The notes under the pieces were generated by a model. That model had not been told where the DNA came from. It did no database searches and worked only from the letters and a program-made list of their open reading frames with translations. A stretch of 64,000 nucleotides of DNA, taken from Aradus depressus. Taxonomy: Eukaryota; Arthropoda; Insecta; Hemiptera; Aradidae. The translations under genes and the position numbers were made by a program. Position 1 is the first letter of the stretch. Every line of letters begins with the position of its first letter. Of this stretch, positions 1 to 13,600 are shown piece after piece. The stretch lies in the NCBI GenBank assembly GCA_963662175.1, contig OY759217.1, positions 10,728,562-10,792,561 of the forward strand, written 5' to 3'.

Positions 1-2
1 AA

Positions 3-1814
3 GAAGAAGATAAAACAATGTTAGAAAATATGCAAAATGAAGTAAAAAGAACTGATGAGAACTATAAAAGACAGTTATCACAAACAATATCCAACGTAAG
101 TTTCAGTATCCATGAATCATTTTTACTAGTTATAGATTAGTATTTTGTAGATATAGGTCATTCCACGTCAACTCAATAAAGAGACCCTTAGAGAGCGCTG
201 GTAGGTCAGAGGTACGTGCTTGTCTACTGAGCTCATGATCGCGGGTTCGAAACCCAGCCAAGGCCCTTCGGTTTTTATCTGGGAGGGGAAAAAACCTTGA
301 GTCTTTCTCCGGGTGGGACGTTAAGCGATGGCTCCAGTCTGTAGGATGTCAGGTACTCGTTAAAGACCTAGGTGAATAAAAATGTAGGGTAAACATACTT
401 TAGAACTCTCATAGTAGAGTCGAACTCATGTCCACCAGAGCAACGGAAGTATGCTCCGACATAGGCGATTTGACCTCGTAGTTGAAGCCTGGGCGTAAGT
501 CAAAATAACTAGCTAACGATACTGTTATAGGTACACAATTTGAGTTTGTTTCCAAATAGCTGATCCTATAGGCACCAAAATCATTATGAATACGTTGGAA
601 AAAAAAAACATTGAAAAAGGTTCGTGGACGGAAGAAAAGAAAATTCTACAGACATTCACATACGCACAACCGCCATGCGGAAAACTACTTATAAATATTA
701 TCTCGCACATTATTAGCAGATTTCCATTTCTTTAAGGAAACATGGATGTAAAATGATCTTAGCAAAATTAAACTAATTATTAATTCGTTATTTATTTTAC
801 AGTATGAAGAAAAACTAATAAAAATGAATGGAGATTTAGCCGCAGCACAGACAGAAATGAAAAATCTACGTCAGAGATGCGCATCTGGGATGAACATTTA
901 CAATAACGTAATATTTAATAATCATTACTGTCCGAATATCACCAATTATATTGTTTCTATTTATTCATATTATACTCTCTAGAAGTTTCGGCTATACGTT
1001 CCACATAGGAGTATTCATTCCTGTAAAAGTACATTCGGAATTTCATTACAATCGAACGAAAGGAGCTTTCAAAAACTTTTTTTTTAATGTCAATTTTTTT
1101 ATTCAGTACGCTCTCAAACAGATCGAAAATTGCAATCATTCACTTCGAAGGTTTAATTCTAGTAAGTGAAACTGCAAAAATGCAATTTTATAGGACAGCT
1201 TTTTTTTTTACTTCTTGAGATTGTTCCCCAGTACGCTGGTTCTTACGTTTCTAATCGTTCGATCCGCGTGCAATACTAATACCGTAGGTGAATAAAAATG
1301 TAGGACTCCCACAGTACAGTCGAGCTCATGTCCACCAGTGACGAAAGAGCGCTCTGGTAGTAGGCGATATGACCTCGTAGTTAAAACCCGGGTATGAGTC
1401 ATAATAACTAACTATAAATATACAGCAGATACCAAAAATGAAAATAAAGATATTCGGCTAAAAAATTGATATAATTTATATATCGCGAATGTCCGCGAGT
1501 CTCACATATATTACCATCCTCTTTGAAGATATCCGTTGTTGCAGGTCGACATGCACTATCCAAGAGCTGAGATGATTCAACCAAGTAGCAGAAGTACTCG
1601 GTACCAGCCTCTGCCCATCGTCACCACGGCCACCCAGATGTACACGGCTTCCTCACAACAGTTTGGCTCTGAGACGAACGTGTCTGTAGAAAACAATACT
1701 CCAAAGGATACCTCCAACGGAACTGAAGTGAATCTTGCAGGAGTACAGAAAAAAGTCAATTTTCCCGTTGCGAGAAAAAGAAAACTTTACACTCCTGTTA
1801 ATGATATACTTTAA
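3..1814 (+). CDS. 3' end of a coiled-coil protein gene (three exons, partial)
   Basis: Exons 3-95, 803-907 and 1545-1814 are separated by GT..AG introns and all join in phase 0. The first two encode charged, heptad-like sequence (EEDKTMLENMQNEVK..., YEEKLIKMNGDLAAAQTEMK) typical of a long coiled coil. The last exon gives 89 residues of Ser/Thr/Asn-rich tail ending in a basic patch, VARKRKLYTPVNDIL, then TAA. AATAAA-type signals follow near 1819 and 1910. The gene starts upstream of the window. The KRKLYTP tail recalls C-termini of mitotic or meiotic coiled-coil proteins (kinesin-6 or synaptonemal types), but I do not recognise the family with confidence. Exon structure is fairly sure; function is unknown. 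Confidence 0.6.
188..515 (+). mobile_element. SINE family A copy 1 (near full length)
   Basis: The head is tRNA-like with an A-box-like GGTAGGTCAGAGGT and a B box GGTTCGAAACC. A shared body follows (GATGGGACGTTAAGCGATGG-type) and a 3' part ending TAGGCGAT..GACCTCGTAGTT..GCC. It lies in an intron of the coiled-coil gene. Confidence 0.75.
1284..1412 (+). mobile_element. SINE family A copy 2 (3' part only)
   Basis: It begins at GTAGGTGAATAAAAATGTAGG and runs through the conserved GTCCACCAG...CTCTGGTAGTAGGCG hairpin to GCCCGGGCATGAGTC-like sequence. The tRNA head is missing. It lies in the intron before the terminal coiled-coil exon. Confidence 0.7.
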
Positions 1815-2031
1815 AATAATAAATTATTCATGTATTTATTTTATTCATTGTCCTAACGTCGAACCCTTCGATACATTATGCCGAAAATCATTATTGTAAG
1901 TAATTAAGAAATAAAGAAAAGCGTGTTTTTAAAATATTAAGTACTTCACAATATATATATAATAATGGGAGTGAGTACTTTCGGTATTGCTACCATCTTC
2001 AGCCACGACTTAACAAATACTGTTTTCACAG

Positions 2032-2091
2032 CATTCAAGCAGTTCTGTAGATGAAATTCAACAATTGAAGGACAATCTTTTAACCACTAAG
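2032..2091 (+). CDS. possible extra coiled-coil exon downstream of the terminal exon
   Basis: This 60-nt block sits between a good acceptor (TGTTTTCACAG) and a donor (GTATGG). It is open in phase 0 and encodes HSSSSVDEIQQLKDNLLTTK, similar in character to the exons upstream. It lies after the stop of the preceding gene, so it would be an alternative continuation of that transcript, a decayed duplicated exon, or chance. Confidence 0.3.
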
Positions 2092-2837
2092 GTATGGTTT
2101 GCTGTGCTGTGTGAACAAAATGTATGCAACAAGGTGCAGTACCAATGGTTCTATCGTAAAGGCAATTTTGGGAGTACATTTTGGGGCTGCTTTTATGAGA
2201 AGACGCATTTTAGACCATAAGGAGTATAAAATGAAAACAAAAAAATTGGGGGAGTACCTCATTATTAAAATTTAATATAAATTGACTTACCTCTAATTGA
2301 CATATGAACAGCCTCAAAATCCCCTGCATTTGAGTACTTGTTACATTCGGACTATTGTAAAAATATACTAATTTTGTTTCATATTTTTCGCAATGTTCTT
2401 CCAGAGTGTCTCGGCTTCTCCGATGAAATTTTGGGACGACTCATGTAAACTGTTTCCGAAATATCAATTTGTGACACCATTGAAAGAGCATGGCCCGAAT
2501 AAGGAGCATAAAAAAACCATAATTTATGTTTCTTGACATCTTTCAAGTGTTTTATTCTACAAGAACTTCATTTATGGAACATTTCAAAATACAGTTTTGC
2601 TATAATTTATTTTTATAAATATATTATACATTTTAAATATACCAGGGTATGAAACAAGCTGAAAAGACGGGGATGTCCCCTCCCCCTTCCCTCGAAACTG
2701 TAATTTTACTCTTCACAACATTGGCTAGGAAATATATGGTTGTCAATGCATACAAAATACTCATTAATTTTCAATTTTATTAAAATCTTGTAACATAAAT
2801 AAACCATAAAAACTCAGAAGTTTACAAGCTTATAAAA

Positions 2838-3100
2838 ATTGTTTGCATCCAAATATGTTTCTTAAACTTCTCTGTGATGTTCCAGTGTTGGTTGATTCCG
2901 GCATTTCTTCCAGAGTTCTTATTTTTTTTTTCCGACAATATTTCGGGACACTTACACATCCCTTCTTCCGGTCACTATGAACCAATGTGTGTCCCGAAAT
3001 ATTGTCGGAAAAAAAAAAAAAAATAAGAAGACCTCTGGAAGAAATGCCGGAATCAACCAACTGCATCCAAATATTCCTGCATGTAACGCGAAAGAGATCT
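2838..3100. repeat. fold-back (inverted repeat) element
   Basis: Two arms pair across a loop near 2960-2985. The shared core reads GGTTGATTCCGGCATTTCTT, a T run, then CCGACAATATTTCGGGACAC, and recurs inverted on the right. The arms diverge at the outer ends but both contain GCATCCAAATAT. It looks like a MITE or fold-back; no target duplication could be assigned. Confidence 0.6.
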
Positions 3101-3516
3101 TTGATAACAATTGACAAAGATAGACTTCGTCTTTGTTTTACATATCACGCTATATACTGTAATTTTGTTAACTAGTTACGTCCAGGTTCGCTACAGTTCC
3201 GTCTTTTCAGCTACACATGACTAAATACGTGTCTGTATAACAATGATCTGGTACACCTAATATGGACATCTCTGTGGGAATCCTGGTCTGCGGAGGAGGC
3301 CGAAAGAATGACAGGAAATTCTCCCAGGCGCGTTGGGGGGTTCTTATGATTAGAGTAATTTTTTGTGTCGCGTGCGGGCGGCAATTATTTCTTTGAAATC
3401 GTAGATTTCTGTTTGATCTGAACTCTGAAAAGTGTGTTTAATTCATGATTTTCTTCTACACTTGTCTATAAAGCTCAGATTTTGCAAAAATCTAATACAT
3501 AATTAAAATGTCGCAT

Positions 3517-3559
3517 AAGCAATAGTTTGTTATTGTGACACAATAACAAACTATTGCTT
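3517..3559. repeat. perfect 21-bp hairpin
   Basis: The arm AAGCAATAGTTTGTTATTGTG at 3517-3537 is followed by one A and then its exact reverse complement at 3539-3559. It abuts the 3' end of an antisense SINE A copy. Confidence 0.85.
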
Positions 3560-3790
3560 TAACGAGGTCATATCTCCTACCAGAGCGTTCGTTCGTCGCT
3601 CTGATCGACATGCCCACTTTACTAGGGGAGTATATTTTGCCTACCCTAAATTGGTATTCATCTAGCGTATGGTCTTCAACGAATTTCTGACATCGTACAG
3701 ACTAGAGGGACGGTGTGCTCAAGGTTTTTCACCTTCCAGATAAAAAACCTAAGGGCCCCGGCCGGGCTTCAAAGGTACTACTAACCTGTT
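3560..3790 (-). mobile_element. SINE family A copy 3 (antisense, head truncated)
   Basis: Reverse strand of the shared body: AACGAGGTCATATC...CAGAGCG..., CTACCCTAAATT...TTCATCTAG, TGACATCGTACAG and AAGGGCCCCGGCCGGGCTTC. The tRNA B box is degraded. Confidence 0.7.
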
Positions 3791-5304
3791 TTACTATGTT
3801 TTTATTAGAAAGGGGGGGAAAAAATAAGAAAAAGTACACATACATTTTTATTTGTAAGAAAGTATTTCAAACATTCGTAATACTTGACAAATGTAATAAT
3901 TAGGAGTGGAAAATACCCCACACATTGAAGAAATTATAATATGAACTGTATAATATTCATTACAAGTAAAATATAATATTTAAATAAAACATAATAATAA
4001 TTAAGGTCACTGTGTAACGGTGATATGTCACTATCATACAATACAGGCGATCATCGATAAATAGATGTATTACTCTTTTCGAGTCGTAAGTAAAATAATT
4101 CAGGGCGGAAGAACAATTTTGAACTCCTATTTCTCAAAAATAAAAATATGAAATAAATTGTTAGGCAGTTTTTTTCCCCCATTTCAAATGAATGACACAT
4201 GTTTTCTTGCAAGTCTGCCTAACGTAAAGTGATTGAATCCCGCACCTGCCTTGACTTCAATAAGGGGTGTAGGAGATCCATTCAGAAAATTTATGGTACC
4301 CTGACGTACGTCAAACTGGGAAGAAGAGGGATGAACTCAGTAAAAAAAAGTATGATTTTCAAATATAGCGAAGAGTAGTAGTAGTGCATGAGGTGAAACT
4401 TGAAGGAAGATTAGTTTCGGATAGACGAAGATGAAAAAGGAAGGCAATCTCACATGTTTCACAAAACATCAGCCACTTTCTCTTTATAAGACAAATCTGA
4501 CTATTTGTAATTGATCAATGTTCTTGGAGAAGTTAGTAGAAGCTCGGCTGACTTATCTCAAGAATGAAGTTTCATCTCATGGACGTTAACAAAATTGAGT
4601 AAGATATTCAATTTACTTTTAAAATATAATATATGATAGGTATTTATTTTTTTATAAATAAAACTACTTTTTAATTAAGTAAATACTCAAATTTCAACAT
4701 GCACAATAGAAAAATAATTATTATTTGATAATGATTATACACCCAATTTCAATGGCACAACACATTTAGGAAATATTTAAGTCTTGAAAGTCCATAGTTA
4801 GTAGGAGTAAATGCACTTATTCTTAGTGAATATAGAAACATTAGTGAACAGTGCAACAGGATAACCAAGTTAAACAACATACAATTATATTAACTTACTA
4901 ATAACAATAATATATTCTTATATTAAATATTCAAATGCAAGCATGTGTTTGTTATTTTAGTTAACACTTTGCGTCAAAAGCAGGATTCATTCCAATGAAT
5001 GATAAGTACCGGAAAGAACTACTTTCGACCGGTACAGAAAAACAGTGCAGTCTTGGTTAGTGTGGTTAACACATAAATATTCAAGCAATCAGAAATGTGT
5101 ACAAAATACAGTTTAAATATATTGCCCATATTCATTCTTGTTCATAAATTCAATATTAAAAAAAGTATGTATATGGTTAAACATGGAATAAAGTAAGCTT
5201 CCTATTTGGGTGTTTGGAACTACAAATGCAAATAGCTCGATAAGACTATGATAAACTCTTAAATAACACGTTTCCTGTGTTTACACACAGAAACTGACAT
5301 ATGG

Positions 5305-5428
5305 TTAGTTATTGTAACTCATGCCCGGGCTCTAAGTGACATCGTACAGGCTCAGGCTCGGGACCCATCCGAAGGACGGCGTGCCTTGAGCTCAGAAGGG
5401 AAGCATGCTACCTCTGAGCAGAAGATGT
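5305..5428 (-). mobile_element. SINE family A copy 4 (antisense, internal deletion)
   Basis: The 3' tail (GTTAGTTATTGTAACTCATG, CCCGGGCT) is joined directly to TGACATCGTACAGGCT, ATCCGAAGGACGGCGTGC and the antisense head CTACCTCTGAGC. The middle of the element is missing. Confidence 0.65.
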
Positions 5429-6043
5429 GGTCTCATGAGCCTACATTTTCTTAGAAAGAGTACTATAAAAGAAAATAATTCATGTTTTTGAAGACAAGAG
5501 TTTGAAAATCTTCGAAAAAAAAAAAAAATAGAAGAATCTTTACGCAAAAAGCCTACGGACCAAAATCTGCACTTAGCCAAAATAATTTTTAAATTTAGAG
5601 TATAGAATAATAAAATGGAGTAAAAACTATTCATAAAGAGGTAAAAAGTAATTTAATAATTCCTTAAAAATTAAAATTGACGAAGTACAATTGAACTCAT
5701 TTTCCTTCCGAGCTTATCAACTACATTATAAAAAAAGATAAATTATTGTTCAAAAAAATACATGATAATCTTCATTGGATTTTCAACTTCCTCACTATTT
5801 GGATAATTTATCTATAATTAGACGTCTATTATTGCAAAAGGAAAAACTAATAACTACTATTTTTTCTAAACTACATAAGAACTAAAAACAAAAGCAATTA
5901 AGTACAATCTAATACTACAAACCAACAAATTGATTACACAATACAAATTATTTTTAATATTGATACTAATTAAGGTGTCCTTGCACGAAACTGAATCAAA
6001 TGTACAACACAAAAACACAATCAACTCGATTTATTTGAAGTCT

Positions 6044-9000
6044 TTAGTTTTTAAAGAGGTGTTGCAGTTGTGCATTTTGTGCGGCGCAATCAGCAGGAGT
6101 TTTCCCGTGTTGGTCCGGAATATATGCAGCACCTGGTGCTGCCTCCAGAAGAAGTGAAATTGTTCTCAAATCGCCTGAAAAGAAAAAAAACAATATTTAA
6201 ACTTAAAACATGAAAACGACCGCGCGCATGGAGTTACTGGTCCATGGTTTAGCTACATGGGTCAAAATTCAAAAATAGTATTCTCCAAGATTTATCGAAT
6301 TTAGGATACTTAGTGTAAAATTAGAAACGGTGGCAAAACTGCTAGAGTTGGAAGAAAGGACCAACTTTTGCCTTCATATTTTCTGGTCTCACGTCGTTAT
6401 TTCAAAGAATAAAAATAAAGAAAAAATATATTCTGATTCTACGCATCATATCCCACTCAAATCCATAAAACAAAAAAAAAACTTTTTTAACGTATCTCCT
6501 CTATTGGCACCTCTCTTCAAGATGAAATCTTGACGTACACAAGTTACAACACATCGAAGATTGCCTTAGATTTCTTGCCTCTCCTCTTATGGCCACGGAA
6601 AAATAAATATATATACAATGGGGAGTGTATATTATTATTATTATTTTATCCCTGAAGTTAAGCCATACTTCTGGACATTTCTGAGAGGAAAAAAAAAGGC
6701 TATATTGAAAAATAATATTTTATGTGTAAATACTCAACCCTGCAAGTAACAAATATAAACAACATTAGAGAGAATTGTGATCAGATCACACACTGAAGGG
6801 TTTGGTAGGCGAACATTGCGTTAAATATACATTTAATAATTACATAATTCTGAAATATAGTTTCTGCCTATGCCAATGCAGTCATGAAAATTCAATAGTT
6901 TCAAACCTAGTTCATCCCACGTATATTGATTGGATAGTAAAAGAAACGCTGGCCACCACAGCTAGTATGCGCCGACCAACGGTAGGGCCCCTAGCTAGTA
7001 GTGTGATGCAACTTATTTTGCTAATATTATCCTATATAATAACTATAATTTATAACTGCCACTAGAGTATTATACGAGTTTGTGAAATATAAAAAAGTAT
7101 TATTTTCCTCAAAATGTTTATATACCTCTAAGTACTAATGAGTGAGCTTATAGACTTTTTTCTAATATTTTCTTTGCCACTTGATTTTTTGGTGGGTCTA
7201 CATATCATACATTAACTTGCACCAAAGTTTCAGATAGCTTCAATACTTTTGACAAGACATGGGAGAGACGGTACGTACTGACGTTGAATAGGGATACAAG
7301 AACGGTCTTCGGCCAAAGGAAGCCTACAAAGAAAATGTACCTTTTTCAACAGCTCTATGCAGAGGAACCCGACCATCGAAGTCTTGACTCATAGCATCCC
7401 CACCTGAACCGAGAAGAAGTTGCACAGTTTCAGCAACTCCTAAACAGGGTCAAATGTCAATATATTTCAGTCTTAATGAACAAAAAAAAAAAGTTCTGGT
7501 TTCATCAGTCACGACTAGGGCTGTCATTTATATGCATTTACTTTTCTATTAACTTCAGCATCCTGTTTAAACATTATCTTTACGTTTTGGCCCATGTAGA
7601 ATCGCTAAAAATACATATTTTTGCATATCGTTCAGTTCAGTTTTAAACGTTTGGGTAAAAACAAGTGGAGGTGGTCAGCGAAGAGTCAGGGGTTGAATTG
7701 AGCCCAATGGATATTGGGGTTTTCAATTATGCGCCAGTTACTTCAATTGATGTGTAGCGCTCATTCAGCAGATACAAAGCAATTTTGAGGCCAGACAGGC
7801 GACCCTTTTTGTTTGAAAATTTAAAAATGTTATTGTGTTTACTTGTAACGTAACATTTTTTTCTCTGTTCAAATAATTTTTTATACCACTATATTTTTTA
7901 GCTTATATATTTTTTATTTAATAAATTTCTTGTCTATAAGGATTTTCTATTACTTCTGAATTTTATTTTATTCTATAGGTACTTTTTTCCTTTGCAGCCT
8001 TTCGCATATTTTTAGTTTTTAATTGCATATTTTGCCAAATATAGTAGTTTTTATTGCTATGCTAATCACAGTACTAGTCATTACTGTACAATAAATAAAT
8101 GAAACAAACTTCTTTTTTGAAATATTGTTTATTGCAGAAAAAAAATGTATACAAAAAATTACGGTTTCGGTATTACACCATCGTCAGGTTTAATTATAAA
8201 TATACTAAGTACAGCGTTAAACGTCTGTACGTCCCAACCCTACTAAAAACTATTGAAGCTAACTGAAACTTAAAAGGAAGTTAAAGAGAGATATTGTGTA
8301 CTTCATAACTAACCCTGACAATGATCTAACACAGAAACGTAGGTTTTTATAAATTATTTTGTGGAATAGTCAATATTTCAAAAAATAAGTTTGTTTTATT
8401 CATTACGAATTTTCACAATACGTCTATTTAGAAGTCGCATGATAAACTGGCCTATTATATACACAGCTGTTTAAATTGAAAATATTCTGTAAGGACTTTG
8501 ATAAACCTCAGAAAAAGGTTTCCTATAAGTCTATATCTATAAATGGAATTCAAATAATGGTAATGGTACATTTTAACTTAAAACAACACACTCGTTACAA
8601 CTAGGTTTTTCTTAAATTTTTTCATTGGTTTAATATTTCCCAAGATCGATTTTCAGCCATAATACAGAGAAAAAAGATGTTATAAACACGTTTTCCTCTT
8701 AATGCTGTTTATAATGAAGTATACTTTCTATGAAAGAATACAATCTAAAAATGGTCTACTGTGATTAGAAAAGTTATAAATGGGTTGTATAGCACTCCAG
8801 GCCGAAATTATAATTCGGAGTTAGATACATTTGGAGTTGGAAATTACGTTGGAGAGTGCATGCGTTCAGAAAAAAATGTTTTGGACAATTAGAAGTCAAA
8901 CAATTTCAGTTTATGGATTTTTTTTCAATTGTTATCCAAGAACTAACATCTTTGCAAATTTGGTCTATAAAGCTCCAGCAGTTTGGGCATTAGAAGAGCC

Positions 9001-10645
9001 ACTTTTTGCGTTCCGTCTAGGTAAAGTGTACCTGCCAAGGCAGCTCTATGAAGTGGTGTTGTGCCCCCAGCTCGTGTTCTCTTATTGAGAGAGGCTCCGG
9101 AGGCTATCAACTTTCTGCAGACGGCCAAGTGACCAGCCCGAGCTGCGTAATGAAGAGCTGTGTAGCCACTCTTATCTTCGAGGTCGACAGCTGTCTTCTC
9201 CAGCAGCATACTGAGTCGAGGTAAGTCGTCATTCAGCGCTGAACAATCAAACAAACAAGTCAATCAGGATATGACGAGAAATAATTAATAAATTACTCAT
9301 CTTTGGTTTGCCTATACATGTTGAAGTACCTTAATTAGTGTATTTATAAAAAAAAAACTTTTAAGAAGCTCATAACTTAAAGTGACCGTCATTATATTTT
9401 TAGAAATTAGAAAATACAGGAAAACATTACATTTTACTTAAATTAATGTTAGTATTTTTCAATTATTAATTTATTTTATGCCAGAGAAAATTAAATACAA
9501 CAGACAAATTTCAACATGTACAACTTCTGCTGAAAAATATAGAATTTGCACACTAGATTGAACTCACATAAAAACCAGAATTTAAATAATTTTATATCAA
9601 TGTAAGACAGGCTTGCACAATCTTTTTTAGTACCTAGGGTCATTTTATTAATAAAGTCGCAAGCACATTTTCTAATTCAAGTATTCGCGAGAACATATTT
9701 TAAATCTTGAGCACACACATATTGCCAGTGTTTTTGTTAATTATTACAGTATTGCAAGCACATTTTTAAATATCGCAACATATCTTTCACATCCCAAGCA
9801 CACGTTTGACCAGAGAAGTTTTGTTAAATTTTTACAAATAAATAACAAATATAATTCATAAATAAAAATATAAAACTTCATAAATATATTTATGATACAT
9901 ATACATGTAATACATTTCATAATTTAGACTAAAAATCTTCAAATGAGTATGAATACAAGCAGTCGGTCTTCCAAATTTCAATCTTTTAAGTATTTAAGAG
10001 AAAGTTCCGAGCCGTAAACCATCAACAGCCCATTCTGTAACAAATGTAAAGGAGTAAAACATTAGCTGGTCGAAAGAATCAGTTCATCACCAACACTTAA
10101 TAGTACAAATAAATTTGTCTCAATATTGCCATTTTTAGTTAAATAATCAAACTTAATAACTAAAATGTAACTAAAAATGGGCAGCATTAGAGTAAATTTA
10201 ATTTAACTATTAAGTAGTGGTGATCACCTTTGTGACCAGTTACTTGAGATATTGCTCCATTTCTTTTGTTACAGAGTGGGCTGAAGAAGAGCTTAGGGAT
10301 CGAAAGGTTCACTTAAATACTAAAAAAATTAAAATTTGGAGTAACAAATGTCTGCATTCATCTGAGATATCTTCCTCTCCTCCTCTCAACACAAACATAA
10401 TGGCATAAGCCAACTGTAAAATTCATGCCAATGAAACTAATTTATCCAAACAGATTCCTTTCGAATCTCTGTCGATATCAAAGAAAGCTGCAAATATTTT
10501 ATCTCTACAGCTATAAATCAATCGTCAAGCATGAAATGAGACACCAACCTGCGGACCAGATTCCTCTTTCAAACTCCATTTCGTCCAAAGTCTGACAGAC
10601 CGAAGAAACAGCCGGTTTGTGATGACCACAGCATGTCTTTTCCAT
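6044..10645 (-). CDS. ANKRD39: ankyrin repeat domain protein 39 (complete, 4 exons)
   Basis: Exons on the minus strand are 10645-10549, 9238-9032, 7439-7341 and 6174-6044. Every junction is phase 1 with GT..AG, giving 177 residues against about 183 for vertebrate ANKRD39. The N-terminus (CQTLDEMEFERGIWSA) matches the family signature QTLEEMDFERGIWSA. Ankyrin repeats follow: SGYTALHYAARAGHLAVCRK, GGTTPLHRAALAGVAETVQL, DGRVPLHRAVEKGDLRTISL and a last degenerate one ending AQLQHLFKN. Exon 3 is exactly 99 nt, one ankyrin repeat. It is presumably a small soluble scaffold protein; its molecular role is poorly known. The ATG at 10645 has a strong context (A at -3, G at +4); an in-frame ATG at 10657 would add MRSK. 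The start lies one base after the stop of another ORF in the same exon. Confidence 0.92.
8088..8406. mobile_element. fold-back element, subfamily F1 (copy a), Penelope-like end
   Basis: The left end AAATGAAACAAACTTC..TTTTTTGAAATATTGTTTA recurs inverted on the right as CAATATTTCAAAAAATAAGT TTGTTTTATTCATT. Inside the left arm the minus strand reads CTGACGATGGTGTAATACC then GAAACCG at 8162-8189. The same ends occur at 17.8-18.3 kb. It sits in ANKRD39 intron 2. Confidence 0.65.
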
Positions 10646-10646
10646 T

Positions 10647-13600
10647 TTACTCCTCATCAATTGAACTTTCAGACAAATCCCTGAAAAACAATAAAATAAA
10701 ACAGTATTTATATCTGAATAACTTGGAACCGCCTCGTGACATATTTCTATTACAAATACTAAAGCTTGCCCAATCTTTTTGATGTCCCATTACGTTACTT
10801 TTGTGATGTGTATGCTTTCAATATTTTCTAGGAGTCACTCAATATTGGGTATATCTTTAGCAGCACCCCTGAAGAATAATGGATACATTTTTCACAATAA
10901 AAGACAGATAGGGAACGACATAAGCATACTTCCCGTAAGTCCGGGTACGCCTTGACTCAACATGGGTACAGCCTAATCACTGTACGTTCCAAAATATTAT
11001 CAGGTCATGGTGATTTAGACTCCAAGCTGTTCTTCTTTTACAGGAAGAACACCCCGAACTGTTTGTGCGGCGGTATCGAGACTTGGTCCGGTGTACGACC
11101 AAGCTAGGGTGGAGTTGATTCATGGGACAAGATCGTATTTGGGACAGGATCTACGGCTGAAGCTGACGGAAACAGACTACCCGATGTTCTGCCGTTTCGT
11201 CGGCTCCTGGCGGGAGATGGGCTGGGGACGATCGGCGCAATTGTTCCACCGATGGCCTATCCCAGTCCCTCAGGAACCCCTTGTTCCCCAACCTTTTCTC
11301 CCCACGTTTGACTGGGTGATAATGCATCAATGCAAGGCGCAGCCTTCTTTAGAACTGAATTGACACACAGTAGGCAAGACACCAGTGTTCCGAGGAATCT
11401 TAAATAAATATATCCTTATTCAAGCGCGCTCTCTCTCTCTCTTCTACTCTCAGGCACCTTTTCTAAGCCCGTTTCGCACTATCATAGGTATCACAAATAA
11501 ATTACTGGGTGAGCTCGTGAGTATATTCAGGGACCCCTCTAAACACAATGCTCTACAGTGGGAATCCTAAATTTTGCTTACCTAAACTTAAATTACAGTA
11601 GGGATATTTAACGAGTAAACGCCCCCTCCGAAGGACGGTATGCACAAGGTTTTGTAACCTCCCAGACAAAAACCGGATTTGAACCCACGTCCTTGGCATT
11701 GTAGGAAAGCACTCTACCGGCGCCTTCTTTGCACACTAAATTCCGTCATTCATTATGTGAAGCAGAGTGAATATTTATAATGAACTATCATTCATCGATG
11801 GTTGCAGTCAAAAAGTGCGAAGAAACTGTATCAATGAAAACTGATCCAGAAACAAGAAACAACGCGAATTTCCTTATTTTTTTAATGACTAAGACATACG
11901 CAGAAGACATCTCAGGTTGTCAAAAATCATGACTGTTGAGACGTTTTCAATGATAAAACGTCAATAGCGAAGCCGTCATATCTTCAATATTACAAAAAAT
12001 GATAGTGTGAAAAGAGCCTTTGACATTTTAGTATTACCATAAAAGTATATTTTTTCTGTTATTTCTTTAATAAGAAGACTCGTACCTTCTTCGACTTTCC
12101 TTGTCCTTATTCGTTTTCAGACGGTATTTTGGGGAGAGAGGATTGTTTTCAGAACTGCGATTGGTATTAACGATAACCCTGGCTCCTTCCGGCAAGTCGT
12201 CTATTGAAGAAGGATTTCTTATTTGAATTTTAGATCCTGTAAAGGTTAAGTACTCGGCCAAATCCTCTGGTTTAGCACCTAATTCAAGAAAAAAAATAAA
12301 AACAGAAATTTATATTTTCAATTTTTTTAGTATATGGTATACTACAGGGTGGAATGGAGGATCGTAGGGAAGGCTTGAGTTGTACAAGTAACGTCGCGCC
12401 AGCTGAAATATAAGGAGACCAAGTAATATTTTACATTTTAGAGGAAGATTTGGTCAGATCCTATTAGGTTACAACAAATGGAAAATTATACATCAAATGT
12501 GCTGTATATGGGAAACAAGAAATTCATTCTGACAACACAACTAGATGCGTTTAATGGTAATCGTGAGTGAGCTGATTTGTGTTATTTATATAGCGAAATG
12601 AATCAAAAGATGCAACTGCGAACATTGTAAATGGCTTGAGTAATTCCAGGATTTACAAGAATGGATTTTTAAGACAAATCTTCTCCGTATGTGACGATCT
12701 CCTTTCAGTTCCTGCCCACCATTCCTCTATCTACTGTACAATAGCAGTTCAAATTACAATGTTTTTTGTAATTTGCAAAGTTCATTATAATATGAAATCG
12801 AAAACCTCAAAGGGAATTATGTCTGTTTATTATTGGGTTATATAAAGACCTTGCGATTTGACCAAATTTGGCGCAGATCAATTAGTAACGCATGTCTCTC
12901 CCCACGTACAAAGTCAAAGGGTAATATTTATATTCAGCAACAAAATAATCGAGGAATAAGATAATATTGAAGAAATAAAACAATTTCCGGTTTAAGTTGA
13001 AAAGTTAAGATACATTCCTCAATTTGGGGGGGGGGGGGGGGGATAATGTTCTTATTTTCCTGTCAATACTTATATTATAAAAACTACTTTCGAAACTATG
13101 GGAATCGTATATCTATAGCAATGGCCTAAGCAGAATCTAAAATATTATAGAACTTAAATGCATATTTATAAGTACAACAAAGCAATGTTAGTTAACCTAT
13201 GGAACCCTTCAATGTGTATTTCCTTATTATTCTGAATAAAATTTTCTTTTAAAACCAACGTTAGTAAAGTAAGATAAATAGGTTATCATACCCAGTCTTG
13301 CTTCCCTTTTCTGTTTTTCCTTCTCTTTTCGCTCTTTCCTCTCTTCTTCTGTCTCTTTCGGAATCACTGCTACCACTGTTGGTGGCTCTGAAGGTACCGC
13401 ACCACCACCTGTCAAATATTCCATCACCATAATTTGCATCGTGTCGAAAAAAGAGGTAATTTCTCCAATTTAATATTAATGATATGTTTTGGTAAATAGA
13501 ACGAGGTTTATTTTTTTTCTGCACTTATTTAATGTTGCATTAACAATGAAGGCCATTAGCGACAATAGTCAACAATTTCAAATAATCAAAGAAGACAACA

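Larger units (their letters stand above)
2092..6043. other. intergenic, AT-rich, repeats only
   Basis: I see no convincing exon here. The stretch holds a fold-back element at about 2835-3100, a perfect hairpin at 3517-3559, and two antisense SINE A copies (3560-3790, 5305-5425). The rest is AT-rich sequence without recognisable content. Confidence 0.5.
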
